Shown here piece after piece: positions 1 through 11,497 of a stretch of 64,000 nt of DNA. Made by a program: the position numbers and the translations under genes. The stretch covers positions 418,424 through 482,423 of the forward strand of contig CAWEYR010000024.1 of assembly GCA_963813345.1 (NCBI GenBank), read 5' to 3'. Below the pieces are notes generated by a model. The model did no database searches. It saw only the letters and a list, made by a program, of their open reading frames with translations, and was not told the DNA's origin. Within the stretch, counting starts at the first letter, position 1. Each line of letters starts with the position of its first letter. Source of the DNA: CAWDDA01 sp963813345. Lineage in GTDB: Bacteria; Acidobacteriota; Blastocatellia; RBC074.

Positions 1-619
1 GATGTTTTTTGAATCAGGAGCATTGAATGCCGCGGTGATCCCCTGCAAGCGTGCCTGATATCCCGCTTCGGTGAGGCCGGTCCGATTCAACCTCAGCGTG
101 TAGCCGATTGGTCCGATTGATGGATCGACGGCGCCGACAATCCGAACGTGGTATTCTCCCTCTTTGGGAACCGTTCCGCCTGGCGTGTCGAGTTTGAATT
201 CGCCGCTGCGCGGGTCACGAAGCGTCGGCAGGCCTTTACCTTCCTTTTCGTATATCTGCACCGCAAGCGCCGGATTTGTGCTCTGCAAAAAGATCGTGAA
301 AAGATCTGCATCGCTCAGCGCGACGCTGTATTCGTCGTAATAGATTCCGACCTTGATCTGTCCCGATGTCTGAGGATCAAGACTTCCAGTCACCAGCTGG
401 TTGAATGCAACCGGCAATATGCTCGCAGGCGCACGAGCCGCAACTGGCGCCGGCGGCTCTTCTCTTACCGTTTTCGGCGCGGGCGTCGGTGTCGGCTTTG
501 GCTTTGTTGACTTTGCGCCCGGCAAGCGCGCGTCACCTCCCTGAGCCAATACCTGAGTATTCCCACTGAAAGTCACCAACAGAAGAACAGACTGTGATGA
601 GGAAAATTCGTTTGTTCAT
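1..619 (-). CDS. Secreted hypothetical protein, 3' part cut by window edge
   Basis: The minus strand encodes an N-terminal hydrophobic segment, then a Pro-rich linker (KPKPTPTPAPK), then a globular domain with DPQTSGQIKVGIYYDEYS and TPGGTVPKEGEYHVRIVG. This looks like an extracellular beta-sandwich of the kind found beside acidobacterial signalling kinases. I do not recognise the family. The ATG at 619 is in a different frame from the domain, so one frameshift lies about 30 nt into the gene; without it the protein would stop after roughly 28 codons. The gene follows the kinase gene at 665-3046 on the same strand, 45 nt downstream, so the two are probably co-transcribed. The C-terminus lies outside the window. 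Confidence 0.5.
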
Positions 620-664
620 AAAAATCACCCGGCGAACTTGTCGCCTCAGGAGCTGCGCGCGGTG

Positions 665-3046
665 CTAGGGCTGTGGTGCATCCTGTGCGCAGCGAAATCC
701 AGTCTTTGAATAATCTATAGTACCCGGTTTGAAGAACTGATCACCAGGTCGCGGCCAGTCATTTCGAGTGGCGGGCCATCCGCGCCTTAAGGTCGCTGTC
801 GCCTGGGCCGCCTGACTCACATACGATCCCCCACGGATCACTTTGATGTTCTTATAACCCGGGGGAGTCTCGGTCACTTTGCCACCCGGATATGCCACGA
901 AATCGCTGGACGTCCATTCCCACACATTTCCAGCGAGATCGAGCATTCCGTATGGACTCGCACCCTGAGGATGGCTTCCTACTGCCTCAGCCGTGCGTTT
1001 TTCACCCTGCTTCGAGAGTACGTTGGCGGCATCGGGTAGCAAGGTGCCGCCCCACGGATAGAGTCCGCCCGTCGGTACCGCGAGCTGCGAACTCCCATTC
1101 CTCTTCGGTTGGAAGTCGCTTTCCGGACCAGCTGGCGTAGGCACGGGCATCCTCCCACGTGACATCGGTGACAGGCAGCTTCTCAGATCCTGGCGGCAAC
1201 ATTACCATCAGGCCACGAAGGAGGTGGAGGATAATTGTTCTCCGCCACAAACTTCTGATACTGCTCGTTAGTTACCTCGGTTACGATCCATGAAAAACGG
1301 CTTGACGGTCACGCTGTGTGCTGGACGTTCGTCGCTCCTCTCCATCATCTCGTCCCATCGAAAAGTCCCCGCCAGGTATGTACGCCATTCCCACGGGAGG
1401 ATTGGACGCGCTGTTGAGTGGCGTCGGAGAAGCTTCTGGACTGGGAACCACAGACGCGGTTGGAGTCGGCGCGACAGAGGGTTGATTGTCGCCTCCTCTG
1501 CCGAAAACAAACCATCCGATTACGCCGAGAACCAGTAGCCCGGCCAACGCAGCTCCAGCCACGGGGATCGCAGAGCCTCGTCGAGGCTGCGTCGGCGGTG
1601 CCTTGATCGACCGCGCGGGCGCCGGAACTGCTTTCAACGCCGCGCCACCGGCCGCAGATTTGCCATCTGACTTTGCCCCTGGCCTGCTTCGATTTTGAAG
1701 CTTCGTTTTTCTTATCGTTCAACACGAGATGGCGCCGAGATGGGCGATGTCGCGGCACCTTTAAGTAATTCAGTTCCGTCTGGCGGAGCAAACTGGGTCT
1801 CATAGCCCGGTCGACTCTGTTCAGCCAGTCCAGAGGTCTTTTGTGCCTTTTCTTCGCCAGATATCTTCTGCAACTCAGTTTCTTGCCCGGGGCCACAGGG
1901 GCAGGAGACACAAGCTCTGCCGTAGCTTTCTCCGCAATTGACACCACTCGCGAAATCAGATGCAAACTCGATCGCGGATTGATGACGCTTTGACGGTTCC
2001 TTCTCGAGAGCTCGCAGGATCACGTTCTCAAGCGAGGGGTTGATCGCGGCGGTGAAGCTGCGAAGGAGGCTTCGGTTTTTCTGTGACGTGTTTGATAGCA
2101 ACTCCGGTTGGAGTCTTCGCTATAAACGGCGTCATACCGGTAAGCATCTCGTAAGTCACAACACCGAGGCTATAGACATCAGAGCGCGCGTCAGCGGACT
2201 CTCCCTGACACTGTTCAGGCGACATGTAGTGAGGCGTCCCGATCACGGTCCCAACGTTGGTGAGATTCTTTTCGAGACTGAGCGTATCGAGCATCACGTC
2301 ACGCAGTTTCGCGATGCCGAAATCGAGCAGCTTGACGTAATCACCCTCACTGTGAGCGTCGAGAAGCATTATGTTGTCCGGCTTGATGTCGCGATGGACG
2401 ATGCCGCTCCGATGCGCTGCCTCAAGTGCTGCGCACGCCTGACGGATAATGTTTGCAGCGCGATCAGGCGGGACCTTCCCGGTCTCTATGAGCACCTGGC
2501 GCAAACTTTGTCCCGCCAGAAGCTCCATGACGATGTAAACCGTTCCATCCTGGTCTTCCCCAAAGTCGTGAATCACGACCGCGTTCGGATGGTGGAGCAT
2601 CGCGGCAGCGCGCGCCTCGCGGTAGAACCGCTGTCGCGATTGCGCATTCTCAATTACTTCGGGACGCAAAACCTTGACGGCTACTGTATCCCCGATATGC
2701 AAACGGCGAGCACGATAGATATCACCCATCCCGCCAGATGCCAGGAATTCGTCGAGTTGGTAGCGACCTCCGAGGACCTTTCCCACTGCGTTGCCACTCG
2801 CGCGCACGCGAATGGTGGGCGGTGACGCGTCCCGTCTGAAATCGGTGGTATATCGGAAGTCTGTCCGCCTTCGGCTTTCTGTGAAGCGGGCGCTTCGATC
2901 TCGTTTGAGGGCCAGACCGAGGTCCTCAAGGGATCAGAATTCGCTCCGGTCGCTTTGGGAAGCCTGGCAGTTGCGAGTTCGCCGCCGCAGGAGGGACAGA
3001 AAGTCGATCCATCAGCTATTGTTTGGCCACAACCTGTACAAAACAT
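665..3046 (-). CDS. Ser/Thr protein kinase with zinc ribbon, TM segment and SUMF1 domain; frame broken many times
   Basis: In order, the pieces encode a double CxxC zinc ribbon (CTGC...CPSC), a Hanks-type kinase (GGMG loop, VAVKVL lysine, HRDIKPDN, DFGIAKL), one membrane segment (about 1520-1590), a Pro/Thr linker, and a SUMF1-like domain (GMAYIPGGDFSMG, LPTEEEWEFAARG, LAGNVWEW, TGFRCA). The layout matches the intact paralogue at 24589-26499. Similarity jumps frame near 2815, 2045, 1705, 1345, 1285, 1195 and 1060, possibly also near 1950. That is far denser than elsewhere in the window, so this is either a decaying gene or a stretch of poor sequence. Kinase catalytic residues are all present. 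It would phosphorylate cytoplasmic targets and hold the SUMF1 domain outside the inner membrane; SUMF1 domains in such fusions usually have no proven enzyme role. Confidence 0.7.
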
Positions 3047-3198
3047 TGCTTGTCATTATGCCACACGAGACACGAATACTCGTGAGGGCTGGGGAATCGT
3101 CGTGCGCGCCTCCACTTTTTAGCGCACAATCGTCAATTTAAAAGTCTAGCACACGGTTCTTTCGCGGTCACGTTCTTTTCGGTTATGATCACTTCTGT
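3047..3198. other. Divergent intergenic region
   Basis: About 150 bases lie between the minus-strand kinase start and the plus-strand phosphoglycerate mutase start. Promoters for both must sit here or nearby. I could not pick convincing -35/-10 pairs. Confidence 0.4.
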
Positions 3199-4797
3199 AT
3201 GCCGGTGACGATGCTTGAAAAGCGTCCCGTCGCGCTGATCATTCTCGACGGATTCGGTTACGCTGAATCGACAGAAGGAAATGCGATCGCTCTTGCCCGC
3301 ACTCCATTCCTTGATCAGTATCTTCTGAAATACCCTCATACCCTGCTCGAAGGCTCCGGCGCGCGCGTCGGACTTCCTGAGCCGTTTATGGGCAACTCTG
3401 AAGTTGGCCACCTCAATATCGGTGCCGGCCGCGTGGTGCCGCTCGATATCACGCGCATCGACGAAGCAATCGCTTCGGGGACGTTTGCCGAGAATCCTGT
3501 ACTTCAGGCGGCCGTTGATGCAGGCAAGCATACGGCTCTGCATCTTATGGGCCTGGTCTCCGATGGTGGCGTTCATTCTTCACTTTCACACCTCATCGCG
3601 CTGCTCGAGATGGCCGCTTCGCGCGGCGTGCACAGAGTCTTTGTGCACTGCTTTACTGACGGACGCGATACTGCCCCAACAGCAGCTTTGAAATACGTGG
3701 ATGAGCTCGCGGGCGAGATGAAACGCATCGGGATCGGCAGGATCGCGTCTCTTTGCGGCCGATATTTCGCGATGGATCGCGATAACAGATGGGATCGAAT
3801 CGAACGTGCCTACCTGGCGATCGCGTCGGGCAAAGGACGCATTCGAACTGATCCGCATCTCGCGATTGAGGAGTCTTACGAGCTCGGAGTCACAGATGAG
3901 TTTATTGAGCCGATCGTCATCACTGACGAGGACAACAATCCCATAGGTCGTGTGCAAAATGGTGATTCGATCATCTTTTTCAATTTCCGCGCAGATCGCG
4001 CTCGCCAGCTGACCCGGGCATTCTCAGGCCGCAATTTCGATGCCTTTGGACGGGAGCCGATCTCCGAGCTCAACTTTGCGGCCTTTACTCAGTACGATCG
4101 CTCGTTCACTACTCCGATCGTTTTTCCACCAGTGTCAATTCATAACACTCTCGCTGATGTATTCGCTGCGCACGGCGTCAGGAATCTGAGGATTGCGGAA
4201 ACAGAGAAATACGCGCACGTCACTTACTTTTTCAATGGAGGCATTGAGCCCGAGTTTCCGGGAGAAAGCCGCATCCTCGTGCCATCACCAATGGTAGCGA
4301 CCTATGATCTCCAGCCTGAGATGAGTGCCTTCAAAGTAACGGACAAGATTTGCCGCGCATTGGATGACGGCGAGTTTGATGTGATCATCGTGAACCTCGC
4401 AAATGCTGACATGGTCGGGCACACCGGCAATCTCAAAGCTACCATTGCCGCTGTCGAAGCAATTGATACGTGTCTTGGCTGGATCATTGGAACTATAGAG
4501 CGCGTCAAAGGGGCAGCGATCATCACCTCGGATCATGGCAACGCCGAACAGATGATCGACCCCGAGACTTCGGGACCGAGCACCGCGCATACCAACAATC
4601 CGGTTCCGTTCATACTATGCGATCCGCGGTTCACGGCATCGCTTCGATCGAACGGCGCGCTCGAAGATATCGCCCCGACAATGCTGGCGCTGCTCGGAAT
4701 TCAGCCGCCAGACGAGATGACCGGACGCAGCTTGCTCCCGGAGCACCAGTTAGAGGATGCCAGCACCGCAAGCAATCTTCGTAGCACACATCAGTAG
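3199..4797 (+). CDS. gpmI: 2,3-bisphosphoglycerate-independent phosphoglycerate mutase
   Basis: The enzyme interconverts 3- and 2-phosphoglycerate in glycolysis and gluconeogenesis using two Mn ions. The 532-residue protein has the family's usual length. It shows the metal motif LDGFG (Asp17), the phosphoserine nucleophile in GNSEVGH (Ser67), HCFTDGRDT, the substrate loop RYFAMDRDNRWDR, and the C-terminal metal motif TSDHGNAEQM. The frame is intact. Start choice is between the ATG at 3199 and one at 3211; neither has a strong ribosome-binding site. The 3' end overlaps the next gene by 41 bases, which suggests co-transcription. Confidence 0.96.
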   Translation: MPVTMLEKRPVALIILDGFGYAESTEGNAIALARTPFLDQYLLKYPHTLLEGSGARVGLPEPFMGNSEVGHLNIGAGRVVPLDITRIDEAIASGTFAENPVLQAAVDAGKHTALHLMGLVSDGGVHSSLSHLIALLEMAASRGVHRVFVHCFTDGRDTAPTAALKYVDELAGEMKRIGIGRIASLCGRYFAMDRDNRWDRIERAYLAIASGKGRIRTDPHLAIEESYELGVTDEFIEPIVITDEDNNPIGRVQNGDSIIFFNFRADRARQLTRAFSGRNFDAFGREPISELNFAAFTQYDRSFTTPIVFPPVSIHNTLADVFAAHGVRNLRIAETEKYAHVTYFFNGGIEPEFPGESRILVPSPMVATYDLQPEMSAFKVTDKICRALDDGEFDVIIVNLANADMVGHTGNLKATIAAVEAIDTCLGWIIGTIERVKGAAIITSDHGNAEQMIDPETSGPSTAHTNNPVPFILCDPRFTASLRSNGALEDIAPTMLALLGIQPPDEMTGRSLLPEHQLEDASTASNLRSTHQ

Positions 4798-5827
4798 CAT
4801 CACAGAAACCGTGCTCGCAGTCCCTGCACTGCGCTCTCTACGCCGGCACCTTCCTGACGCGGTGATCACGGTCGCTGCGAGCAGAGAAGGTTCTGACCTT
4901 ATGAGACTTGGCCGGCTGGCTGATGAAATTCTCAGCGCCGAGCGTCTGGGTCGCAACTTGCTTCTTCCGAATCGTTTCGTGTCAACTGTTCAGACTCTAC
5001 GAATGCTCCGCGGCAGATCCTTCGATGTAGCAATCGATCTGAGCAGGAACACCGAGTCTTCGTTAGCGATTCGGCTCGTTTCAGCACCGGAACTGCAAGA
5101 GGATTCGCCCAGTACTTTCGACAAGCTGCGAAGAATAATCTCAAATCGCCCGTCGCATTCCCTGCACGTTGCGCAGGAGTATCTGCAAAGGCTTGAGCCC
5201 CTGGGGGTGAGACCTGTCGAAGCCGAACCGCGACTGTTCACAAATCCCGAGGCGGACCAGCGGTTTGAGAAACTGCTGGCCAAACATCGCGTCGGATCTG
5301 GCGAGCTGCTTGTCGGAGTTCACGCCGGTGCAAGGCACGGAAGGGATCGATGGCCAGTCGAGAGATTTGCTTCAATGGCCGCGCGAATGATCCATAACTT
5401 CGATGCGTACGCGCTCATCTTTGCCGGACCTGATGAAAAGGGGCTCGCAAAAAAGATCGCAAAACAGGTGGGATCGAAACGAGTGATTGTTTTCGAGTCA
5501 GTGAAGCTTGAAGATCTTGTTTCGGCATCTGCTCGAATGAGTCTGTTCATTGCGAATCATTCGGGTCCTGCGCATATTGCCGCCGCGGCGGGCGCTCCTG
5601 TAGTGACTGCTTCCGGCGCCCTGACACCTTCGACGCGCGACATCCTGAGTCCGAATCGCACTCACATCCGCGCGACCTCGTTGAATGCGGTCAGCGAGGA
5701 GGATGTTTTTGAAGCTGCGTGCCAGCTTATCAAACGCAGCCGCTCGGCTGCACACGGGATTTTCAGTTGCATAGAGACGATTCTCACGCGAAGCCGCGAA
5801 GACGCGAAAAAGAATATCAGTGATTAA
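4757..5827 (+). CDS. Glycosyltransferase family 9 (heptosyltransferase-like)
   Basis: This 356-residue protein resembles ADP-heptose:LPS heptosyltransferases, which add sugars to the lipopolysaccharide core at the inner membrane. Family marks are the N-terminal ITETVLAVPALRSLRRHLP, the nucleotide-sugar region GVHAGARHGRDRWPVERFA, and the late motif NHSGPAHIAAAAGAPVV. The start overlaps gpmI by 41 bases. The last dozen or so residues (SREDAKKNISD) are encoded inside the left arm of a palindromic repeat at 5784-5875, so the C-terminus is repeat-derived. The acceptor sugar cannot be told from sequence. Confidence 0.88.
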   Translation: MPAPQAIFVAHISSITETVLAVPALRSLRRHLPDAVITVAASREGSDLMRLGRLADEILSAERLGRNLLLPNRFVSTVQTLRMLRGRSFDVAIDLSRNTESSLAIRLVSAPELQEDSPSTFDKLRRIISNRPSHSLHVAQEYLQRLEPLGVRPVEAEPRLFTNPEADQRFEKLLAKHRVGSGELLVGVHAGARHGRDRWPVERFASMAARMIHNFDAYALIFAGPDEKGLAKKIAKQVGSKRVIVFESVKLEDLVSASARMSLFIANHSGPAHIAAAAGAPVVTASGALTPSTRDILSPNRTHIRATSLNAVSEEDVFEAACQLIKRSRSAAHGIFSCIETILTRSREDAKKNISD

Positions 5828-5875
5828 AAGGCAGCACTTCTTTGGTTCTTTTCGCGTCTTCGCGGCTTCGCGTGA
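5784..5875. repeat. Palindromic repeat (family F), 30-bp arms
   Basis: Left arm 5784-5814 and right arm 5846-5875 are reverse complements apart from one extra A. The core reads GCGAAGCCGCGAAGACGCG. The left arm and the stop codon of the glycosyltransferase gene lie inside it. It sits at a convergent gene junction and could act as a bidirectional transcription end, but its length and near-perfect arms fit a mobile intergenic repeat. Confidence 0.85.
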
Positions 5876-5912
5876 ATCTCTTGCAGAGGCGACGGCCTTC
5901 AGTGCCGCATGG

Positions 5913-6254
5913 CTATCGTGGAAGAACGTTGATTGCTTCGATCCGTCGGCGAAACCGCGCCAGAACGTAGTAGACAAAATCGCCGACAATTTGATCCGGC
6001 CTCCCTTTGCCTCGGTTTATGACTCGACAAAGTAGCACCCGCGTCTGTGTATCCCACTCAACTTTAAGTGCGCCTCGCTTGGGAAAGCCCTTGCGATCTT
6101 TCCCGACGCTATGCAACGTTGCCCAACCGGGCGCGCGACCTGGCTTTTGCTTCTTCTGAACCTCAAATCCAAAAGCATCAAGTCTTCGATCATTTACGAT
6201 GGCGTCTCTAAGACTCCGGCCCTTCGAACAAATGACTTGTACGAGAGTTTGCAT
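5913..6254 (-). CDS. Small basic hypothetical protein, 113 aa
   Basis: I do not recognise this protein. It is Arg/Lys-rich, with the core GRAPGWATLHSVGKDRKG and a C-terminal amphipathic stretch (GDFVYYVLARFRRRIEAINV). It starts 29 bases after the ECF sigma factor gene on the same strand, which suggests an operon. It has no zinc-binding HxxxCxxC motif and no membrane segment, so it is not a typical anti-sigma factor. Basic composition allows nucleic-acid binding, but that is only a guess. Confidence 0.55.
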   Translation of the reverse strand: MQTLVQVICSKGRSLRDAIVNDRRLDAFGFEVQKKQKPGRAPGWATLHSVGKDRKGFPKRGALKVEWDTQTRVLLCRVINRGKGRPDQIVGDFVYYVLARFRRRIEAINVLPR

Positions 6255-6283
6255 AGTTTCACCGAGATCCTGCGAAGTACCAT

Positions 6284-6889
6284 CTAAGTGTTGAAGATCG
6301 GGCCAAGGCGTTCCCGAAGCTTGATCATTCCCTGCCGGATGCGTGTCTTGATTGTACCCAGCGGCTCGTTGAGGCGTGCTGCGATTTCGCTGTGACTGAG
6401 ACCCGAGTAGTATGCAAGCTCAATCGCCTGCCGCTGATCCGAATTGAGCTCCTCGAGCGCCGCTCGCACAAGACGTCCGCGTTCGGCGATCTCGGTCGCG
6501 AGCTCAGGATTCTCTACTGACACGGGGGTCGTATCTGACGTCTCGAGAGGCTCGGTTCGCTGGCGGCGTTGCCACCCTGATCGCAGCCGGTCGACCGATC
6601 GCGTGCGAGCGATGGTCAACAACCAGGCAAGGGGCGTACCCCTCTCCTCATCATACGTACCCGCCTGGCGCCAGACCTGCGTGTAGACGTCCAATACCAC
6701 CTCCTCGGCGTTCGATATGTCGCCGAGAACGCGCAGCGCCAAACTGTAGACGATTCCGTTCGTCGTATCGTAGAGTTCTCCGACCGCTGTCTCGTCGCCC
6801 CGCGATATGCGTTGTATGAGGGCAACAAGCGCGGAATTGCGAGCAGAAGCGTCAGCAGAGTGCTTTGGCGAGGCAGAAGAGTGATCCAT
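6284..6889 (-). CDS. ECF-type RNA polymerase sigma factor
   Basis: The 201-residue protein has sigma region 2 (about residues 30-95: ETAVGELYDTTNGIVYSLAL, EVVLDVYTQVWRQA, RGTPLAWLLTIARTRSVDRL) and region 4 (about 140-195: LNSDQRQAIELAYYSGLSHS, GTIKTRIRQGMIKLRERL). It resembles the SigK/RpoE type. It would direct RNA polymerase to a stress or envelope regulon. The usual co-encoded anti-sigma factor is not adjacent; the only same-strand neighbour downstream is the basic 113-residue protein. Confidence 0.92.
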   Translation of the reverse strand: MDHSSASPKHSADASARNSALVALIQRISRGDETAVGELYDTTNGIVYSLALRVLGDISNAEEVVLDVYTQVWRQAGTYDEERGTPLAWLLTIARTRSVDRLRSGWQRRQRTEPLETSDTTPVSVENPELATEIAERGRLVRAALEELNSDQRQAIELAYYSGLSHSEIAARLNEPLGTIKTRIRQGMIKLRERLGPIFNT

Positions 6890-6993
6890 CTGATCTGGAA
6901 ACGCACAAGACCGTAACTAGTGAAAGGTCCTCAAGTTCAAGAAATGATAAGACAATCCTCTGAGAGTGCCAAGCGCAGTGCAGGAGTCGGAAA

Positions 6994-7710
6994 ATGGCGA
7001 AGTCAAACAACAGAGTAGTCATGATCACCGGAGGAGCGGGCTATCTTGGGTCAGCCTCGGCAAAGACATTTCTTGCCCAGGGAGCGCGTCTCGTCCTCAT
7101 CGACCGGGCGCCTGATCGCTTGGAGGCGAAGTATCCGGAGCTGGTAGGCTCCCGCGATCATTACCTGGCACAGTCAGTCGATATCCTGAATGTCGAAGCC
7201 GTCGATCGCACCGTAACGGAAACGCTTGAGCGACTGGGAAGAATCGACGTGCTCGTCAATACTGTCGGGGGATTTCGTGCCGGACCAGCGCTTGATCAAA
7301 CAACGGTAAACGATTGCGAAGCACTCTTTGACCTCAACCTGAGATCAGTTTTCATAGCCTGCCATGCCGTGATCCCTGCCATGCGCCGGCAGCGTTCCGG
7401 TCGCATCGTCAACATTTCGTCTAAAGGTGGTTTGAAGGGCGAAGCCGGCATGGCCCTCTACAGCGCATCAAAGGCTGCCGTAATTCGACTGACGGAAAGC
7501 ATGGCGTCCGAGTTGAAAGATGAGGGTATCACTGTCAATTGCGTGCTTCCCGCGATCATAGACACTGCACCAAACCGGCAAGCTATGCCTTCAGCTGACT
7601 TCAGCCGCTGGGTAAGCCCGGAATCCGTAGCCCGAGTAATAGCCTTCCTGGCATCCGATGATGCTGCGGACATCACTGGAGCGGCAATCCCTGTCTTTGG
7701 CAGGACGTGA
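6994..7710 (+). CDS. Short-chain dehydrogenase/reductase
   Basis: A 238-residue classical SDR with a Rossmann fold. The cofactor motif is TGGAGYLG near the N-terminus, and Asp (LIDRAP) after beta-2 suggests NAD(H). The catalytic set is Ser-Tyr-Lys in NISSKGG and YSASKAA. An AGGAG site lies about 7 bases before the ATG. It stands alone between the ECF sigma gene (divergent) and a TonB receptor. Substrate is unknown. Confidence 0.9.
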   Translation: MAKSNNRVVMITGGAGYLGSASAKTFLAQGARLVLIDRAPDRLEAKYPELVGSRDHYLAQSVDILNVEAVDRTVTETLERLGRIDVLVNTVGGFRAGPALDQTTVNDCEALFDLNLRSVFIACHAVIPAMRRQRSGRIVNISSKGGLKGEAGMALYSASKAAVIRLTESMASELKDEGITVNCVLPAIIDTAPNRQAMPSADFSRWVSPESVARVIAFLASDDAADITGAAIPVFGRT

Positions 7711-7722
7711 CCCTTGGCACGC

Positions 7723-7817
7723 CTGGGAGCGCCAGGCTCCAGCCTGGCGCGTGTAGTCTCGCCGAAATCTCGAGTCTTGATGACGCGCCCGCCAGGCTGG
7801 AGCCTGGCGCTCCCGGG
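7723..7817. repeat. Palindromic repeat (family C, short form)
   Basis: The left arm begins CTGGGAGCGCCAGGCTCC and the right arm ends with its reverse complement, giving arms of about 28 bases around a 35-base loop. It shares the CTGGGAGCGCC terminus with the longer elements at 30471-30593 and 37650-37769. It lies between two co-directional genes. Confidence 0.85.
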
Positions 7818-7895
7818 GACGCCACCAATCCAGAAGTGCTCTTCGACTCGTAATCTCATGTCATATTGCGTTTCAACTCTTCAGGAGGCGGCGGA

Positions 7896-10196
7896 TTGAG
7901 ATTAGCAATACTTCGAAGTCTCGCAACCATTGTGCTTGTCGCCGCAGCTCCATGGCTCATCTGCGGCTCAAGCAAAGCGGATACTTTCGGGCACTGTCGT
8001 CACCAACCGCCAGGAATCGATTGCGGATGCCACGATTCGCGTCACCACAAGTGCCAGTGAACTTGAAGTGACGACTGACGCTGCGGGAGCGTTTCGACTG
8101 GAAGTTCCCAACGAGCATCTGATCAATTCGCATAAGCGGCAAAAACCTCCAGCCTTCGTCGTGGACGTTCGAGAAGGACAGCCCGATCGAAGGACTGAGA
8201 TTGGTTGTTGAGTACACAATCCCTCCCATTCACGACAATATTGTGATCTCGAGCTCTGTTCTGGACCCGACGATTGATCGACGGCAGAGCCTGGTGTTCA
8301 CGAAGACGCTCTTCTCGCGCGACGATCAGGTATTTCACCTTCTGGACGCCGGAATAAGCGCCGGTCAACACGAAGGAGGTGGAAAGTCACTCGAGGTTCG
8401 TCGCTTTGGCTTCAACACGGACCATGGAGGCGTTAATGGCGGTCTCAAGGTTCTGGTCGACAACTTTCAGCAGAATCAGGGCACGCAGGGCCACGGTCAG
8501 GGCTATCTCGGACAGCTCAAGAGCCTTTCACCGGAGCTGGTCGAAGAAGTGAATATCGTGAATGGCCCGTTCAGCGCCGAGTACGGCGATTTTTCGGGTC
8601 TTGGCGTCGTGCACATTCGACTCAAGGAGACACTTCCGGACGTGTTCACGGCACGTTTCCAGGGAGGGTCTTTTGACACATTCAGAAGCTTTGTCGGCTA
8701 CAGCCCCAGTCTCGAGCGGGCTCGCGCATTAATTACTTACGAGGCGTCGAGAACTGATGGCCCCTTTATCAATCCATTAGGCTATGCGCGCGATAACGTC
8801 ACAGGTAACTTTACGCGGATGTTGTCGAACTCGACTGCATTCGGGTTCAAGTTGAATGCAGGCCGCAATGACTTCACATCTTCCGGACAGATACCGCTTG
8901 ACCAGGTCTTTGCTGGAACGCTTGATCGCTTCGGTTTTATCGATCCTCATAATGGCGGGCGCGTACGCACCGGATTCTTGGGTGGCTATTTTCGGCACGA
9001 AGCTAAAGATGGCGCGATTCTCAAAATAGATGGCTTTTTGGCGCGCTCGCTGTTTGATCTGTGGTCGAATTTCACATTCTTTCTGAATGATGAAATCAAC
9101 GGCGATGAGATTCAGCAACATGACTCGCGGCTGCAGGAAGGCGCGAATATTCAGTACCTGCGCCCCGTGAAGATCGCCGGCTCGCGCGGCCTCTTTGTCG
9201 CTGGAGGCAATTTTCATGACAATCAGATCAACGTTGGTCTCGATCGCTCGATTGCAAGAACCCCGTTCGAAACAACCACAAAAGGAAACGCGCACGTCTC
9301 AAACAGCGCTGCATATGTCAGCCAGAGTCTCGATCTTCTCAGCGGCAGGCTTCACCTCGAGGGCGGCCTGCGATTTGATCATTTCAGATTTCGTCTAAAC
9401 GACCAGGTAGAGCCCTCGCAATCGGGCGTTCAACACGGAAGCAGATTTCAACCGAAGGCATCGCTGGCATTTACGCCAACGAACCGAGTGCCGCTAACTT
9501 TCTATCTTAACTATGGCAGAGGAATCTCAAGTCAGGACGCGCGCGGTGTAGTCCAACGGCCAGACGCGCCAAAAATCTCGACTACCGATTTCTATCAGAC
9601 AGGATTCGCTCAGAATTTCTCGCGGTTCTCGCTAAGCGCGGGATTTCTTCCTGATCGATCGTTCAAATGAACAGGTCTATATTCCCGACGATGGGAGCTT
9701 CGAATTCCAGGGGGCAAGCCGTTCCTATGGATTCGAGATCAAGACCTCGATGCGATTGACGCGTTATCTTTCCATCAACGGCGGTGTGACCAGGGTCTCA
9801 AACGCTTTCTTTCGCTCGACACTGCCGCGCGAATACGTCGATAGCGCTCCTCACGTCGTAGCGAATGCCGCATTGACACTTGGCGATGTGAAGGGCTTCA
9901 GCGGATCGATCAGATATCGCCACGCGGGTAACTACCGGCTCGATCCTTTGGATCCTGGCATCCGCGCCAGCGGTCTGGATGTCATCGATCTCAGCATACG
10001 CAAGCAGGTTCGTCGCTGGGTAGAATTCGGCATCTCGATCGACAATCTGACAAACAAGAGATACTACGAGACACAGAACTTCTTCGAGTCCCGCGTCGCT
10101 GCGGGCGCTCCTGCAGTCGAGCGTATCCATGCAACACCGGGCTATCCCTTTACAATTACCGCCGGTGTAACATTCCGTATCGGGAAGAAAGACTGA
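7896..10196 (+). CDS. TonB-dependent outer membrane receptor, frame-disrupted
   Basis: The protein has a signal peptide (LRLAILRSLATIVLVAAAP), an N-terminal carboxypeptidase-regulatory-like domain (SGTVVTNRQESIADATIRV), a plug (GFNTDHGGVNGGLKVLVDN, GPFSAEYGDFSGLG) and a long beta-barrel ending YPFTITAGVTFRIGKKD. It would import an unidentified ligand across the outer membrane with TonB energy. I place the start at TTG 7896 because AGGAGG sits 7 bases upstream and a signal peptide follows. Frames break near 7980, 8135 and 9665, but similarity is continuous across all three. With the breaks repaired it is about 765 residues. Confidence 0.8.
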
Positions 10197-10357
10197 CCCA
10201 AGCCACACCGAATGATCACTACAGCTACACGAAACAGTATTCCCTCCAACCTCACTTCGCCAACAACCCCAATAAAACCATAATTAAGGGTGCGGCACGA
10301 AGTTTGCTCTCTTTCTTTATCTATACTCCATATTTGGAGTGGCAAAGGGAGGGGAGA

Positions 10358-11431
<1,074 letters not shown>

Positions 11432-11497
11432 GAATAAGTGCCTGGGAGTCAAGCTGGCAAAGTGCTTGAACTCGAGCGCTCCTCAGGCTACTCATTC

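Noticed and set aside
2040..2825. A 261-codon plus-strand frame across the broken kinase
   Set aside because: It is antisense to the kinase domain, and its product has no family features.
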